This document shows positions 1 through 8,729 of a stretch of DNA of 64,000 nucleotides, one piece after another. Under the pieces are notes generated by a model that saw only the letters and a list, made by a program, of their open reading frames with translations, did not search any database and was not told the DNA's origin. Position 1 is the stretch's first letter, and the number at the start of each line of letters is the position of its first letter. The position numbers and the translations under genes are program-made. The DNA comes from Streptomyces sp. TLI_053 (lineage in GTDB: Bacteria > Actinomycetota > Actinomycetes > Streptomycetales > Streptomycetaceae), in assembly GCF_900105395.1 (NCBI RefSeq), contig NZ_LT629775.1, positions 186,001 to 250,000 of the forward strand, given 5' to 3'.

Positions 1-539
1 AGGACCGCCTCATCCACAGCCTCAGCTACATCAGCGGCAAGCTGACCAGTCACGCCCGCCACCTGCGCCTCGAACACGGCGACCGCCTGGTGCGCCTCGA
101 TGTGAAGAGACTGACCGTCGTCGCGGACACCCCACAGGGCCCGACGGAACTGTTGCGGATCGGCAGCGGCAAGAACTGGGTCGGCTACCACATCGCCGCC
201 CACCTCGCCCTGCACCAGTACCTGGTCGCCAACCAACGGCCCGTCCCGCGGTTCCTGATGCTCGACCAGCCGACCCAGCCCTACTACCCCTCCGACATGG
301 CCAAACGAAGCGGTCGCCTCGAAGACATCACCCTCGACGAGGACCGAGAAACCGTCAAACGGCTCTTCGAACTCATGCATCAGGTCACCACCAGCCTCTC
401 CCCCGGCTTCCAGATGATCGTCAGCGACCACGCCAACCTCCCCGACCCCTGGTTCCAGGACTGCGTCCGCTACAACTGGCGCGACGGCGAAGCCCTCATC
501 CCCCAGACCTGGATCGACCAGCACTCCGCCGGTGCCTGA
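1..539 (+). CDS. DUF3732 ABC-type ATPase, C-terminal part (5' end outside window)
   Basis: The frame is open from base 3, so the protein begins upstream of the window and about 178 residues are visible. It matches what I know of the DUF3732 family, SMC/Rad50-like ATPases found in multi-gene defence or DNA-repair-like operons. The tail of an ABC ATPase is readable: a Walker B-like strand [10 protein letters not shown], in which Gln stands where a catalytic Glu would be expected, then the family signature PYYPSD, then a H-loop-like strand MIVSDHAN. The end [13 protein letters not shown] is typical of the family C-terminus. Partner genes would lie to the left and cannot be seen. The neighbouring HNH, helicase relic and PARIS-like genes support a defence setting, but the function of this protein is inferred only. 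Confidence 0.8.
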   Translation, partial: DRLIHSLSYISGKLTSHARHLRLEHGDRLVRLDVKRLTVVADTPQGPTELLRIGSGKNWVGYHIAAHLALHQYLVANQRPVPRFLMLDQPTQPYYPSDMAKRSGRLEDITLDEDRETVKRLFELMHQVTTSLSPGFQMIVSDHANLPDPWFQDCVRYNWRDGEALIPQTWIDQHSAGA

Positions 540-935
540 CCCGTGTGAATCCCGCCTCCGCGGCACCGGGCTCCTCCACTGCCGGCGCCCCTGCCGCCAC
601 GACGCACAGAGCACCAGACAGGGGAAGGAGGGTGGCCGCCCTGGCCTTGCCTCCGTGAGCATCCGGCCGGCTGACAGGCGGATCGTGAACCGAATGCCCA
701 GGACCTTGCTGGAAGAGATCGCTGCGGGCGTCTGAAGGAAGGCGGCTCGAGAGCACCGGGGGAAACGGTCATGACCGACCCGCTGTCATGAACTCCCGGC
801 GGCCGATTCGATCACGGTGCGCAAGCGGTAAGCGAGACCCCCTCGCGAACCCGCACCCACGCCACCACGGCCGGGCTCGGGGCCAGCGCCCCGGAGGTCA
901 TCAACAGCCGTGCCGTCGCCGCAGACGTGAAGACG

Positions 936-1085
936 CGATCCCCGCGCGCGCAGGGCTGACACGGTGTGGCAACCCGGCTCCGACGCAAGGCCCGCTCGTC
1001 CCCGCAAGTGCGGGGCCGGCACCGGCGTCGAGGCCGTGTGATCCGGGGCGAGGCTTCTCGCTGCCACCCGTGCGAGGCCGACACC
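936..1085 (+). CRISPR. Decayed type I-E-like CRISPR remnant (three degenerate repeats)
   Basis: Three degenerate copies of a palindromic repeat are spaced about 60-61 bases apart: 936-962 (core TCCCCGCGCGCGCAGGGCTG), 996-1023 (core TCCCCGCAAGTGCGGGGCC) and roughly 1058-1085 (ending GAGGCCGACACC). The pitch equals the 28-29 + 32-33 geometry of type I-E arrays. The copies resemble the better preserved set at 6560-6705. No cas gene is visible. The remainder of the 540-1167 intergenic stretch shows no gene I can support. Confidence 0.5.
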
Positions 1086-1167
1086 CCTGGCCGAGCCGTC
1101 CACCGCACCCGGGGCCCCGACCGTCACAGCCCTGCCCGTCGGGCACCGAGGAGCCTCTCCCGAACAT

Positions 1168-2442
1168 CTACCGGCCGGCGCAAGCCCCCTGCCCCGGTAG
1201 CCACCGCCCGTGCGCCTCACGGGCCACCACCAGGAGTACCCGGACGAGCTCCTCCCGGCACGAGCCACGCTCCTTCATCGCATGGCAGTTGGGGCACAGC
1301 GCAACCATCTGCGACGGATGGTCACGCCCACCCTCCGCAAGCCGCCGCACGTGGTCCACCTCCAGGATCGCCCGGCCGTCATCGGTGCAGTCGACGGGCT
1401 GACCACCACAGCCAGGGTTCTCGCAGAACCCCTGGCAACGAAGCAGTACAGCCTCCCGGGCCTGCGGGATCCGCACCGGGTTCCGGCTCACCGCATCACG
1501 CCGCCGGCCGGGGAGAGCGGCCTCGCGCCGCTCCACGTCCGCCACCAGCGTCCGGTAGCGCTCCACGGCCTCCGCGGTGGCGGGTTCCCGTGCCGCAGGC
1601 CGGGGTTCCGCAGGCTGCGGAGCCGCACGCCGCACCGCAGCGTCCACAGTGAGCGCACGGCCCTCGCACCGCTGGTGACGGCTACGGCCCGGCGTGGTCA
1701 GCCGTTCGCCGCACACCGGGCAGATCCTGCCGGCCCTCTCGGCCACTGGCGGGGCCGGCTCGGCGCGTGCCGGCCCGGGTACCGCCGGTGGGAGCGGGGG
1801 AAGTGTCGGCACGGAACGGCCGACACTTTCGCGCGACGGCGGCGAATCCTGCGCACGGGCTGCGGTGAGCGGAATGGGCCACTCCACCACCGGCTCCCCC
1901 TTGAGGCGGGGCTGCGGCACCGACCGCGCCGGAACCGGACGCGGCGGCAGGGTCCGAGCCCGGCCCGGCTCCGGCTCAGCGGGCCGCCGTCCCAGGCCGA
2001 GCCGGGCACCGTGCACCAGGAGCTCGTCCGCGCGGACGATCCACTTGCGGGCGCGGCTGCGCGACGCCAGGTGCTCGGCCGGCGGGCACCCGTTCGACTC
2101 CCAGCGCACCGGCACGTCCGCTGTCACCGAGACCGCGCTGCGCTGCCGGTCGAAGCGCACCTCGCACCCCGGGCCCAGGATGTCCAGCAGGTCGTCCTGC
2201 TCCCGGCGCAGGCCCGACAGGACCTCCGCCCGCCGTTTCCCGTCCCCGGGCGCCCAGTACGGCCCGGTCAGGGTGAGCGTGACCCGGGGCCGGGATCCGC
2301 GGTGCAGCGAGACGAGGACCGTGAACCACCGGGTGCGCCGAAGGACCACACTGCGTCGGTCGCTCGCCCAGACACTGGTGTAGTCGCCGACGAACTCCAG
2401 GAAGTCGTCCTCTTCCACATCGGTGGGCCTGTCCTCGATCAC
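1168..2442 (-). CDS. HNH endonuclease
   Basis: A 424-aa protein whose last 110 residues form an HNH nuclease. A CENPGCGG zinc-ribbon-like pair is followed by ILEVDHVRRLAEGG and then MVALCPNCHAMK, giving the D-H, N and C-x-x-C-H elements of a McrA-like HNH fold. A second CxxC (CPVCGERL) lies near residue 240. The middle is Pro/Ala/Arg-rich and probably disordered. The N-terminal ~170 residues form a separate domain I do not recognise. HNH proteins of this build act on DNA in restriction, mobile elements or repair. The position between a DUF3732 ATPase and a helicase/PARIS block suggests defence, but no methyltransferase is adjacent. The ATG at 2442 opens directly on the conserved-looking N-terminus. 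Confidence 0.75.
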   Translation of the reverse strand: MIEDRPTDVEEDDFLEFVGDYTSVWASDRRSVVLRRTRWFTVLVSLHRGSRPRVTLTLTGPYWAPGDGKRRAEVLSGLRREQDDLLDILGPGCEVRFDRQRSAVSVTADVPVRWESNGCPPAEHLASRSRARKWIVRADELLVHGARLGLGRRPAEPEPGRARTLPPRPVPARSVPQPRLKGEPVVEWPIPLTAARAQDSPPSRESVGRSVPTLPPLPPAVPGPARAEPAPPVAERAGRICPVCGERLTTPGRSRHQRCEGRALTVDAAVRRAAPQPAEPRPAAREPATAEAVERYRTLVADVERREAALPGRRRDAVSRNPVRIPQAREAVLLRCQGFCENPGCGGQPVDCTDDGRAILEVDHVRRLAEGGRDHPSQMVALCPNCHAMKERGSCREELVRVLLVVAREAHGRWLPGQGACAGR

Positions 2443-2859
2443 CGCGACATCCTATGATCCGCCCGACGAGCAAGCCGACGGCCCCGAGGGATCAGGCGAC
2501 GCACAAACTTCGGGCCGGCCCGGACCACGTTGAACCTCCTCCCGGCCGCCCCGGAGAAGCATGACCGCTCGCAAGGAGCCTGATCCGGCCCGCGCGGAAG
2601 CGAGGCACCTCGCGCTCCACGCATCAGCCCTCCGCCACCGGCCGCACACCGCGGAGGGAGTGCTGGAGCGGCTGGACGGTGTCCGGCTCGACGCCGTCAC
2701 CGCGGTCGCCCGTACCCACCGGCTCGCGCTGTATCGCGGGCTCGAAGGCCGTGTGCTTGCGTCGTCGGTGCGGGTCCGGCCTGCGGCCCGGCGCAGGAAG
2801 TCCTGGGCCATCGCCCCCGGAGGGCCCTTGTACTGCGGAAGCTCTCACCGGGCTCGGGA
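2443..2859. other. Intergenic stretch with a possible coding relic
   Basis: No intact gene is supported. A plus-strand segment from about 2561 to 2790 starts with ATG and keeps third-position G/C near 85 percent over roughly 75 codons. It then loses coding character, so it may be the remains of an unidentified gene. Confidence 0.25.
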
Positions 2860-3550
2860 TCATGATCGGGTGATCTCGGGCACGCCGGCGTGGTCGAGGA
2901 GCGCAAAGAGGCCGGCAATGGGTCCCGTGCGGGCGTCCGGCATGGTGGTGGTGACGATCAGACGCTCCGCGGCCCTGGAGAGACCGACGAAGAAGGCCCT
3001 CTGGCTTTCGATCGGGTCTCGGCTGTAGGCCCACCACTGGTTCTCGTCGAGGCCGAGGAGGAAGACGGTGTCGTACTCGAGGCCTTTGCTGCGGTGTGCG
3101 GTGAGCAGGACGATCGCGTCGGCGGCCTCGAGCCCCTCGAGGACATCGCTCCATTCGGCTGCTTCGTAAACGGCGGCGTCAAGGCGGGCTTCGAACGCCT
3201 CGGTGATGAGGTCGAGGTCCATGGAGGGAGTCGTTGCCTTCACGTACCGGCGCAGCGCGGGTGCGTCGAGGAGGTCCAGAAGGTGTCCGACGACGGTGGC
3301 GGCCGAGGTGGCCGACGGCGGGTTGGCGTGCAGCCAGGTACGCAGTTGAGCGGTGAGGCGGGGCGAGGTGTTCGCCGGTGTGGCGTTGAGTGGCTTCGTC
3401 GTCGCCGGATCCGTGGATGCGGAGCATGCCTGCCGAGGCCTCGCGCCACACGGGGGGCCAGGCCGTTAGGCCGGTCGGCGAGCCGGAGCAGTCCGAGGAG
3501 CAGGCAGGCGGTGTCGTTCTTCAGGAGATCCTGAAGTGTCACGGGGCGAT
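2860..3550 (-). pseudogene. UvrD/Rep-type helicase relic (C-terminal part, frameshifted)
   Basis: Read leftward, three segments in different frames join into the C-terminal part of a superfamily 1 helicase. The first piece, about 3550-3461, contains LQDLLKNDTACLLLGLLRLA. The second, about 3452-3385, reads WREASAGMLRIHGSGDD. The third, about 3390-2860, is the longest and carries motif V/Va (LLTAHRSKGLEYDTVFLLG) and motif VI (AFFVGLSRAAERLIV). Walker A and B of the ATPase core are missing, so the gene is truncated as well as frameshifted and cannot make a working helicase. It abuts the divergent PARIS-like operon. Helicases of this class accompany nucleases in systems such as Gabija, but here only the relic remains. 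Confidence 0.8.
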
Positions 3551-3638
3551 GCGGGCCGCGACCCGCGCAAAGCCGACCGCGGACTACTGTTGTCGCTTCT
3601 GTGCGGGTTGCCGCCTGCACCGGTCCGAAAGGGACGGA

Positions 3639-5219
3639 ATGAGACCATTTCACCAGCCGCTCGTCTCCGCCGTTGAGGTGGAGGAGCTCTTCGGGCTCTA
3701 CAGCTATGAGTTGAGTTTCGGCGTCGGCACGAGCTCAGACATGCAGAGCGATCGCCTGACGCTGATCTACGGGAACAACGGCAGTGGCAAGACCACCATT
3801 CTCAAGCTCCTGTGGCATACGTTGTCCCCGTCCGACTCTCATGATCATCGGGCTGGCATTGCCAGGACCCCGTTCAAGTCGTTTATCGTTCACCTCACCA
3901 ACGGGGACGTCATCCGGATCTCCAAGCTGAACGGGCTTCTGGTCGGGGGCTTTCTCGTCAAGGTGACGACGGACGGAGTGCCCCGGTTGGAGCAGCTGTA
4001 CGTCGAGCTTCCGAACCGCGGTGACGTGATCGCCGTCTCCCCGGAAAGCCTGTCGGCTCCCGGGCCGTCGCAGGAAGGGCTCTTCGACGATCCGCAATCC
4101 GGGCCGCGCTGGCACGGCGACCCGATCCGGCGTCAACGGGAGGTCGCTTCCAGACGACGTGTACTGGGAACGGACAACGCGTTCGTCGCCTACCTCGAGA
4201 AGCTGAACGCCGCCCCGTATCTCCTGGCCGACGACAGGCAGATCTACGGGGATACGATCACGTCGCAGCCCGACAGGCGTCCGCGCTATGAGGCGGACTA
4301 TCGGCCGCCGCCCAGACTCGGTGTGCAGCAGGACGAGGGTCCTGGCGGCGGGGTGGCGGCGGAGCTGGCCAATGCGATCAGCCGCGTGAACGCGATGATC
4401 CAGAGGAAGGCGCTCGCCGGCAGCGTCCAGGGGTCAAAGGGCTCCAACAGCGCCTACCTCGGAATTCTGCAACGCGCGGCGTCCACCGACCTCACCAAAG
4501 CCGACGAGAGGACTCGCGAGGAGCTCATCGAGAGCCTCGACCAATTGGCGGAACAGAGCCGTGAGTACAGCAGGTACGGTCTACTTCCCTCGTTCGAGCG
4601 GGACCAGTTCGTCGAGGCGGTCAAAGCTGTGCCCTCGTCGAAGATCGGTGTGGTCGAGGACGTGCTGAGCCCCTTCATCGATGCGCAGCAGGCGCGGCTT
4701 GAGGCTTTGGCGGGGACCGTCAGCCTGGTCCGCACCTTCACGACGGAGATGAATCGGTTCTTCAACAGCAGCGGGAAGGAGGTCACCTACAGTCGCGGCC
4801 GCGGACTTCAGGTCAGGCACGTGCCGGGTCGCATGCCCAGTGCAATCGGCTCCCGTAGCCGGAACTCGGGTCTGGGCGGGAGCCTCTTCCCGGAGCAGTT
4901 GTCGTCCGGAGAGCGGCAGATCCTCCTACTCCTACTCAACACTCTTCTCGCGCCCGGGAACACACGGCTGTTCCTGATCGACGAGCCCGAGCTGAGCCTG
5001 AATGTGAAGTGGCAGCGGCAGCTCATGGACGCGATGCTGGCCTGCACCGAGGGCAGCCAGGTCCAGTTCATCGTCGCCACCCACTCCATCGAGGTAGTGA
5101 CCGGGCACCGCAGCTCCCTCGCTCGGATGATCTCCCGTCAGCGCGAGCCCGAGCTCGACCTGGAGGAGGAAGGTCAGGCCGACGGCGAGGCTTGGGAGTC
5201 GGAGGAGACAGAGCAGTGA
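3639..5219 (+). CDS. AAA/ABC-type ATPase of a PARIS-like (AriA-like) defence pair
   Basis: I chose the ATG at 3639 because a purine-rich GGGACGG lies just upstream and the protein then opens directly on the ATPase fold. Upstream in-frame sequence overlaps the helicase relic. The 526-aa product has Walker A at residues 45-52 (GNNGSGKT), an ABC signature near 418 (LSSGERQ), Walker B near 446-455 (LFLIDEPELSL) and an H-loop THS near 482. This is an AAA15/AAA21, OLD-like ATPase. The next gene encodes a DUF4435 protein and its start overlaps this stop, which is the arrangement of AriA-AriB in PARIS. In PARIS the ATPase senses phage anti-restriction proteins and releases the nuclease. The family assignment is by motifs and context. 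Related ATPase-TOPRIM pairs (OLD-like, Gabija-like) are the alternatives. Confidence 0.75.
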   Translation: MRPFHQPLVSAVEVEELFGLYSYELSFGVGTSSDMQSDRLTLIYGNNGSGKTTILKLLWHTLSPSDSHDHRAGIARTPFKSFIVHLTNGDVIRISKLNGLLVGGFLVKVTTDGVPRLEQLYVELPNRGDVIAVSPESLSAPGPSQEGLFDDPQSGPRWHGDPIRRQREVASRRRVLGTDNAFVAYLEKLNAAPYLLADDRQIYGDTITSQPDRRPRYEADYRPPPRLGVQQDEGPGGGVAAELANAISRVNAMIQRKALAGSVQGSKGSNSAYLGILQRAASTDLTKADERTREELIESLDQLAEQSREYSRYGLLPSFERDQFVEAVKAVPSSKIGVVEDVLSPFIDAQQARLEALAGTVSLVRTFTTEMNRFFNSSGKEVTYSRGRGLQVRHVPGRMPSAIGSRSRNSGLGGSLFPEQLSSGERQILLLLLNTLLAPGNTRLFLIDEPELSLNVKWQRQLMDAMLACTEGSQVQFIVATHSIEVVTGHRSSLARMISRQREPELDLEEEGQADGEAWESEETEQ

Positions 5220-6172
5220 CGCGGGACGGGGAGATGGAGCTTCGACGCCGCCCGGAGGAACTGGCCACGCTGTACTTCCTGGAGCCCGAGATTCGGGACG
5301 TCATCGTAGAGGGGCGCGGCGACAGAAACTTCTTCACCTGGTTCGTCTCCGAGACACCGTCGCGGGGGCTTGTCCGGGTCTATGCCGTCTCCGACCGCGT
5401 GGACCTTCCGGACTCGGAGCTGATCAAGTACGGCCTGTTGACCGGGCAACGAAGCAGAGTGCTGCACCTGTCGAACGTCCTGTCGGAGCTGGGAGTCGAC
5501 TCCGGGGCGGCCCGCCTGGTGATGGACGCGGACCTCGTGAGCATCGGGCTCGACGCCGACGCGGAGAACGACCTCCTCCTGCGCACAGACTTCTCGGCGC
5601 TCGAGGCCTACGCGTTCAACGAACGGACCATGAACAAGCTTCTGAGGATGGGGCTTGGAGCGCCGGAGACGGTGACCGCCGCAGACGTCCTCACGGCGGT
5701 CACACCGGGCCTGGTGACGCTCTTCCTAATCCGCGCCTGTCTGCGTGAATCGGGATGCGGAGCAGCTGTTCCGAACAAGGCCTTCGAGAAGATCTTCTCG
5801 GCCACGTCCTTGCCCATCACTGTCGGCGAGATATTCCAGGACGCCCTGAACGGGACCGGGAAGGCGGAACGCGGCGCCACCACGAAGGAATCACTCCTCA
5901 AGCGGTTCGGTGAGCTCGAGAAGCTCGTCACAGGCGACCCCCGGCACTTCGTCAACGGCCACGACATCAGCGAGCTCGTCGTTCAGTTCCTCAAAGCGCG
6001 CTGCAAGTCCGTCTTCAACCGAGACACGACCCGGACATACCAAGCCGGCCCCTCGCTGGAACTGCTGCTCATGGGAAAGGTGGATCTCAACGACCTGCGC
6101 CACCCCCTGTTCGAGAAGCTGGAGCAGTGGCTGCGTGAGAGCAGCTGCCCTGATAGCGCTCCACCCGTGTAG
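5216..6172 (+). CDS. DUF4435 TOPRIM-like nuclease (AriB-like effector)
   Basis: The GTG at 5216 overlaps the TGA of the ATPase gene (GTGA), implying translational coupling. An ATG at 5234 is the alternative start. The product is 318 aa. TOPRIM-like hallmarks are visible: VIVEGRGDRNFF near residues 28-39 supplies the metal-binding Glu, and VMDADL near 101-107 gives a DxD. LLRTDFSALEAYAFNE follows, a stretch typical of DUF4435. In PARIS this protein is the toxic effector, a nuclease reported to attack host tRNA after release. The key acidic residues look intact, so the pair may be functional. Substrate and trigger cannot be judged from sequence. A 10-bp hairpin lies 11 bases after the stop. Confidence 0.75.
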   Translation: MTRDGEMELRRRPEELATLYFLEPEIRDVIVEGRGDRNFFTWFVSETPSRGLVRVYAVSDRVDLPDSELIKYGLLTGQRSRVLHLSNVLSELGVDSGAARLVMDADLVSIGLDADAENDLLLRTDFSALEAYAFNERTMNKLLRMGLGAPETVTAADVLTAVTPGLVTLFLIRACLRESGCGAAVPNKAFEKIFSATSLPITVGEIFQDALNGTGKAERGATTKESLLKRFGELEKLVTGDPRHFVNGHDISELVVQFLKARCKSVFNRDTTRTYQAGPSLELLLMGKVDLNDLRHPLFEKLEQWLRESSCPDSAPPV

Positions 6173-6183
6173 GACCGGCGTGG

Positions 6184-6230
6184 GCGGGTCGGCCCTCGGC
6201 CTCCGTCCTTGATTCGCCCTGCCGACCCGC
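6184..6230 (+). terminator. Probable terminator of the PARIS-like operon
   Basis: Perfect 10-bp inverted repeat GCGGGTCGGC (6184-6193) / GCCGACCCGC (6221-6230) with a 27-base loop, starting 11 bases past the DUF4435 stop. There is no T tract, as is usual in high-GC actinomycetes. Confidence 0.5.
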
Positions 6231-6559
6231 CGCTCCGGTTCAGCCGCCCGCGGGAATGCTTCGCCCCTCTCTCCGGGGCGGGTCGGCTGCGGTACGCCCC
6301 CGTCGGCCATGCACACGGGAGGGCTTCGCGGGACCGGTGCGCGGGGCTGTTCCGGGCGAGTCTGGGCTGACCGTCGCCGACGTGGGCACCGTGCACGCAC
6401 GCCTGGCAGTGGTTGTCCGGGCGCGCCGTGGCCTCTCCACGCCGACCGGGTGCCACGGGCTGGCCTGTCCCGCTCCCCCCAGCCGGCCGCCGCTGCCCTG
6501 GCCCGCCGAACCGGCACAGAACAGCGTCTTAAACAGCTAGAGTCACAGGTCAGGAAATG

Positions 6560-6705
6560 CCGTCCCCGCACATGCAGGGCTGACACCCCTACGGCGAAGG
6601 CAGCGTCGTCTACCTCGGAACCGTCCCCGCGCACGCAGGGCTGACACCCGCGGCATCACCGAGCTCGCGCTGACCGACCGCACCGTCCCCGCGCACGCAG
6701 GGCTG
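6560..6705 (+). CRISPR. Orphan type I-E-like CRISPR mini-array (three repeats)
   Basis: Repeats at 6560-6586, 6621-6647 and 6683-6705 share CCGTCCCCGCGCACGCAGGG followed by CTGACAC. The first copy differs at one or two bases and the third is cut short after CTG. The intervening spacers are 34 and 35 bases by this boundary, so the pitch is 61-62, the type I-E geometry. No cas genes, leader or long array are visible. The repeat differs from that of the clusters at 36487 and 43921. Confidence 0.75.
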
Positions 6706-7379
6706 CCGTTTCCCTCCCTCCGGTCCTCACTCCTCCTGCATGACAAGACGACCCCGCTCTGACCACACCGCAAGCCCGGCCGAGTCCCGGCGCCTTCAGC
6801 GGAGCCGATTTCCTGCGTATGCAGACGCAGCGGCTCCAAAGCGGCTGGCCAGAGGGCTGCGGCCATTGCAATTCTCACCAGAGTGACTTGGAAATTCCCA
6901 CAAGTCGTCATACGCCGATCTCATTCAATGACATCCAGGTGAAGGAGGACGCCCGCACCTGCCTGCGCCCTTGGCCAAGGCGTCATTGACACATCAGTGA
7001 GACAGCCTCAGGACATCCAGCTGAGACTTCGCAACTCGGTGGCGCGCGGGTTGAAGGCGCGCAGCTTCACCGTCCGGAGGATCGCGTTTCACGGAGTTCG
7101 GTCTTACGGAGGTCCCGACGTACTCGCGCACCGCCCACCCGGAGCCCGCCGCGGCGTGGACCGCGACCGCCCTGGTGTGTCCAGAGGCGCTGGGGACGCT
7201 GTCCGCGATCGTGTCCGGAGGCCCCGGCATGGCTTCGAGCCGCCCGACCACCGTCCTGATCGGAGGTCACGCGAAATTTCACGTGACAACAGCGAGCCGG
7301 CTCCGCGATCATCAGCCGATGACCACGAGACCGGACCTTCTCCGTCTGAGCATCGTGCCCACCACCCAACAAGGGCAGC
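6706..7379. other. Intergenic region without a supported gene
   Basis: I see no intact gene. On the minus strand, about 55 codons leftward from 7251 keep high third-position G/C and may be a coding relic of unknown identity. AT content rises around 6880-7000. Confidence 0.3.
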
Positions 7380-8051
7380 GTGGAGGTCCGCCCGATCGTC
7401 AACGGCCGGGATCTTCTGGCCGAGGCGGTCCCCGGTGGCGTGGGAGGCTCCCGGTACCAAGGAGTAGGCCCCCGGTATCTGTTGGGCCCGGACGGGCCGT
7501 TGCATGCCGCGGCGACGCCCCGGGAAGTTCGTCCCGCCTGGTCCGGGTGCGGCGTGGAGGAGTGCTGTGGCGCCCTGTACATGACGGTCAGGCGTGACGG
7601 GAATCATGTTGCCCGGACCGGCTGGCGCGACCCTGCCAATCAGGACTTCGACCTGCCGGAGCTTCGGTTCACCGCCGGTCAGTACAAGGACGAGGTCCTG
7701 CGAGCCAAGGAGGACCGCAGTCGGGAGTGGCCGGCAGGGGCGGTTGCGCGGCTGCTCGAGGCGCGACCGAGGACACGCGGGGACTGGCTCGCCAGATGGG
7801 ACTGCGAGTTGCACGGCGTCCGGGCCTCCCGCAACGAACCGGACCGACTCCACGTCGTCCTGATGCATCCCCGCAACCGGGCCGATGCAGACCGGCCCTG
7901 GCTCCAGTTCGGGACGACCCTCCCGGTCTCCGCCGACGACCCGTCGGACCAGGCCGAACACCTCGAAGCCCAGCCGACCGCAGGCGATCCCCGCGCCACC
8001 GCCGAGGTCCGGGAAGGTTCGCATGACGCCGAGCAACTGGGCCACCCCTGA
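7380..8051 (+). CDS. Conserved hypothetical protein
   Basis: A 223-aa protein starting at GTG 7380, with AAGGG eight bases upstream. It resembles Streptomyces hypothetical proteins I have seen, with recognisable stretches such as PRYLLGPDGPLHA near 30, GCGVEECCGALYMTVRR near 57-73, WLARWDCELHGV near 135-147, and LHVVLMHPRN near 158. A Cys-rich knot (C57, C62, C63) is conserved-looking. No signal peptide, membrane helix or nucleotide-binding motif is seen, so it is probably cytoplasmic. The function is unknown. It stands alone, with no close same-strand neighbour. A later start is possible, but the N-terminal VRPIVNGRDLLAE looks genuine. Confidence 0.65.
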   Translation: MEVRPIVNGRDLLAEAVPGGVGGSRYQGVGPRYLLGPDGPLHAAATPREVRPAWSGCGVEECCGALYMTVRRDGNHVARTGWRDPANQDFDLPELRFTAGQYKDEVLRAKEDRSREWPAGAVARLLEARPRTRGDWLARWDCELHGVRASRNEPDRLHVVLMHPRNRADADRPWLQFGTTLPVSADDPSDQAEHLEAQPTAGDPRATAEVREGSHDAEQLGHP

Positions 8052-8331
8052 CCGCCGGTCGACCCCCTGTCCACATGAACGATCAGGACAGGCCACGCCG
8101 GGCCTCCCGGACACACTGCTGCGACCCGTAACGCGCACCAAGGCACCGGCCGAACCGGCACCGGGCTCCTTCGAGACGACCTGCTGCCAACCGGGCCCAC
8201 CATGACGTCATCATCCTCTCCGTTGGAGCGGTCAGGGGGGCAGGCACCGGTCCGGCAGGTGGACAGGACAGCGATGGGGCCTCCGACCGGGCGCTTGTGA
8301 AGTCGCAGGTCGACTGAACAGTGCGGATGCT
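8052..8331. other. Intergenic, nothing recognised
   Basis: No gene, hairpin or repeat that I can support in this stretch. It leads into the inverted repeat copy at 8332. Confidence 0.4.
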
Positions 8332-8430
8332 CATGAGCGTCTTCCGGCGGGGCCCGACCCACCGACCGACCGACCTCGGGTCCTTGACAGGGTTCTGTCG
8401 GCCCCGTCCGGAAGCCGCTCGTGTGCATCC
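8332..8430 (+). repeat. Copy A of a ~100-bp dispersed inverted repeat
   Basis: This segment matches the reverse complement of 23830-23926 over about 97 bases with scattered mismatches. Shared blocks include GTCTTCCGGCGGGG, CACCGACCGAC, GACCTCGGGTCCT and TGTCCGGA-type ends. The copies face each other across 15.4 kb. Identity of the element is unknown. Confidence 0.75.
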
Positions 8431-8436
8431 TGGCTG

Positions 8437-8646
8437 TCAGTCGACCTGCGTCCAACCGCGGGGGGAGGTGCTGATCCCGGCGAAGCCGCGGTATGCCTTT
8501 CTTTTCCACAGCGTGCTGCCCGGGTCGTATTCGTGGAGCGCCTCGCGGGCTTCCTGCTCGGTGTCGAAGGCGTATTCCTTTCCGTTCGGTGTGCGGATCT
8601 TCCATTCGTCCATCGGCATTCCGGCGAGACCCGGTCCCATCGACAT
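8437..8646 (-). CDS. Small hypothetical protein (69 aa)
   Basis: It opens at ATG 8646 with a perfect AAGGAGGAAACG ribosome binding site just upstream, so it is almost certainly translated. The 69-residue product is soluble and acidic-basic mixed, with a compact middle WKIRTPNGKEYAFDTEQEA and a C-terminal GWTQVD. It has no Cys, no signal peptide and no membrane helix. It may be a small beta-rich domain. I do not recognise the family. It sits 83 bases downstream of the glycosyltransferase gene on the same strand, so it could be the last gene of the glycocin-like operon. That link is only positional. Confidence 0.65.
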   Translation of the reverse strand: MSMGPGLAGMPMDEWKIRTPNGKEYAFDTEQEAREALHEYDPGSTLWKRKAYRGFAGISTSPRGWTQVD

Positions 8647-8729
8647 TCGTTTCCTCCTTGATCGTGGATTTCTTCCATGCTACGGCCGCGCATTTCCCGG
8701 TTCCTGTCGGCGGGAGGCGGGGCCGGGGC

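Noticed and set aside
2860-6172. Reading helicase relic + ATPase + TOPRIM as a Gabija system
   Set aside because: In Gabija the ATPase and TOPRIM are fused (GajA) and the helicase is intact downstream. Here they are separate proteins and the helicase is divergent and broken.
6994-7251. Minus-strand 85-codon frame with early high third-position G/C (PDTIADSVPSASGHTRAVAV)
   Set aside because: Vague resemblance to an ADP-ribosylglycohydrolase tail, but no motif holds, the codon bias fades after ~55 codons and no good ribosome binding site is present.
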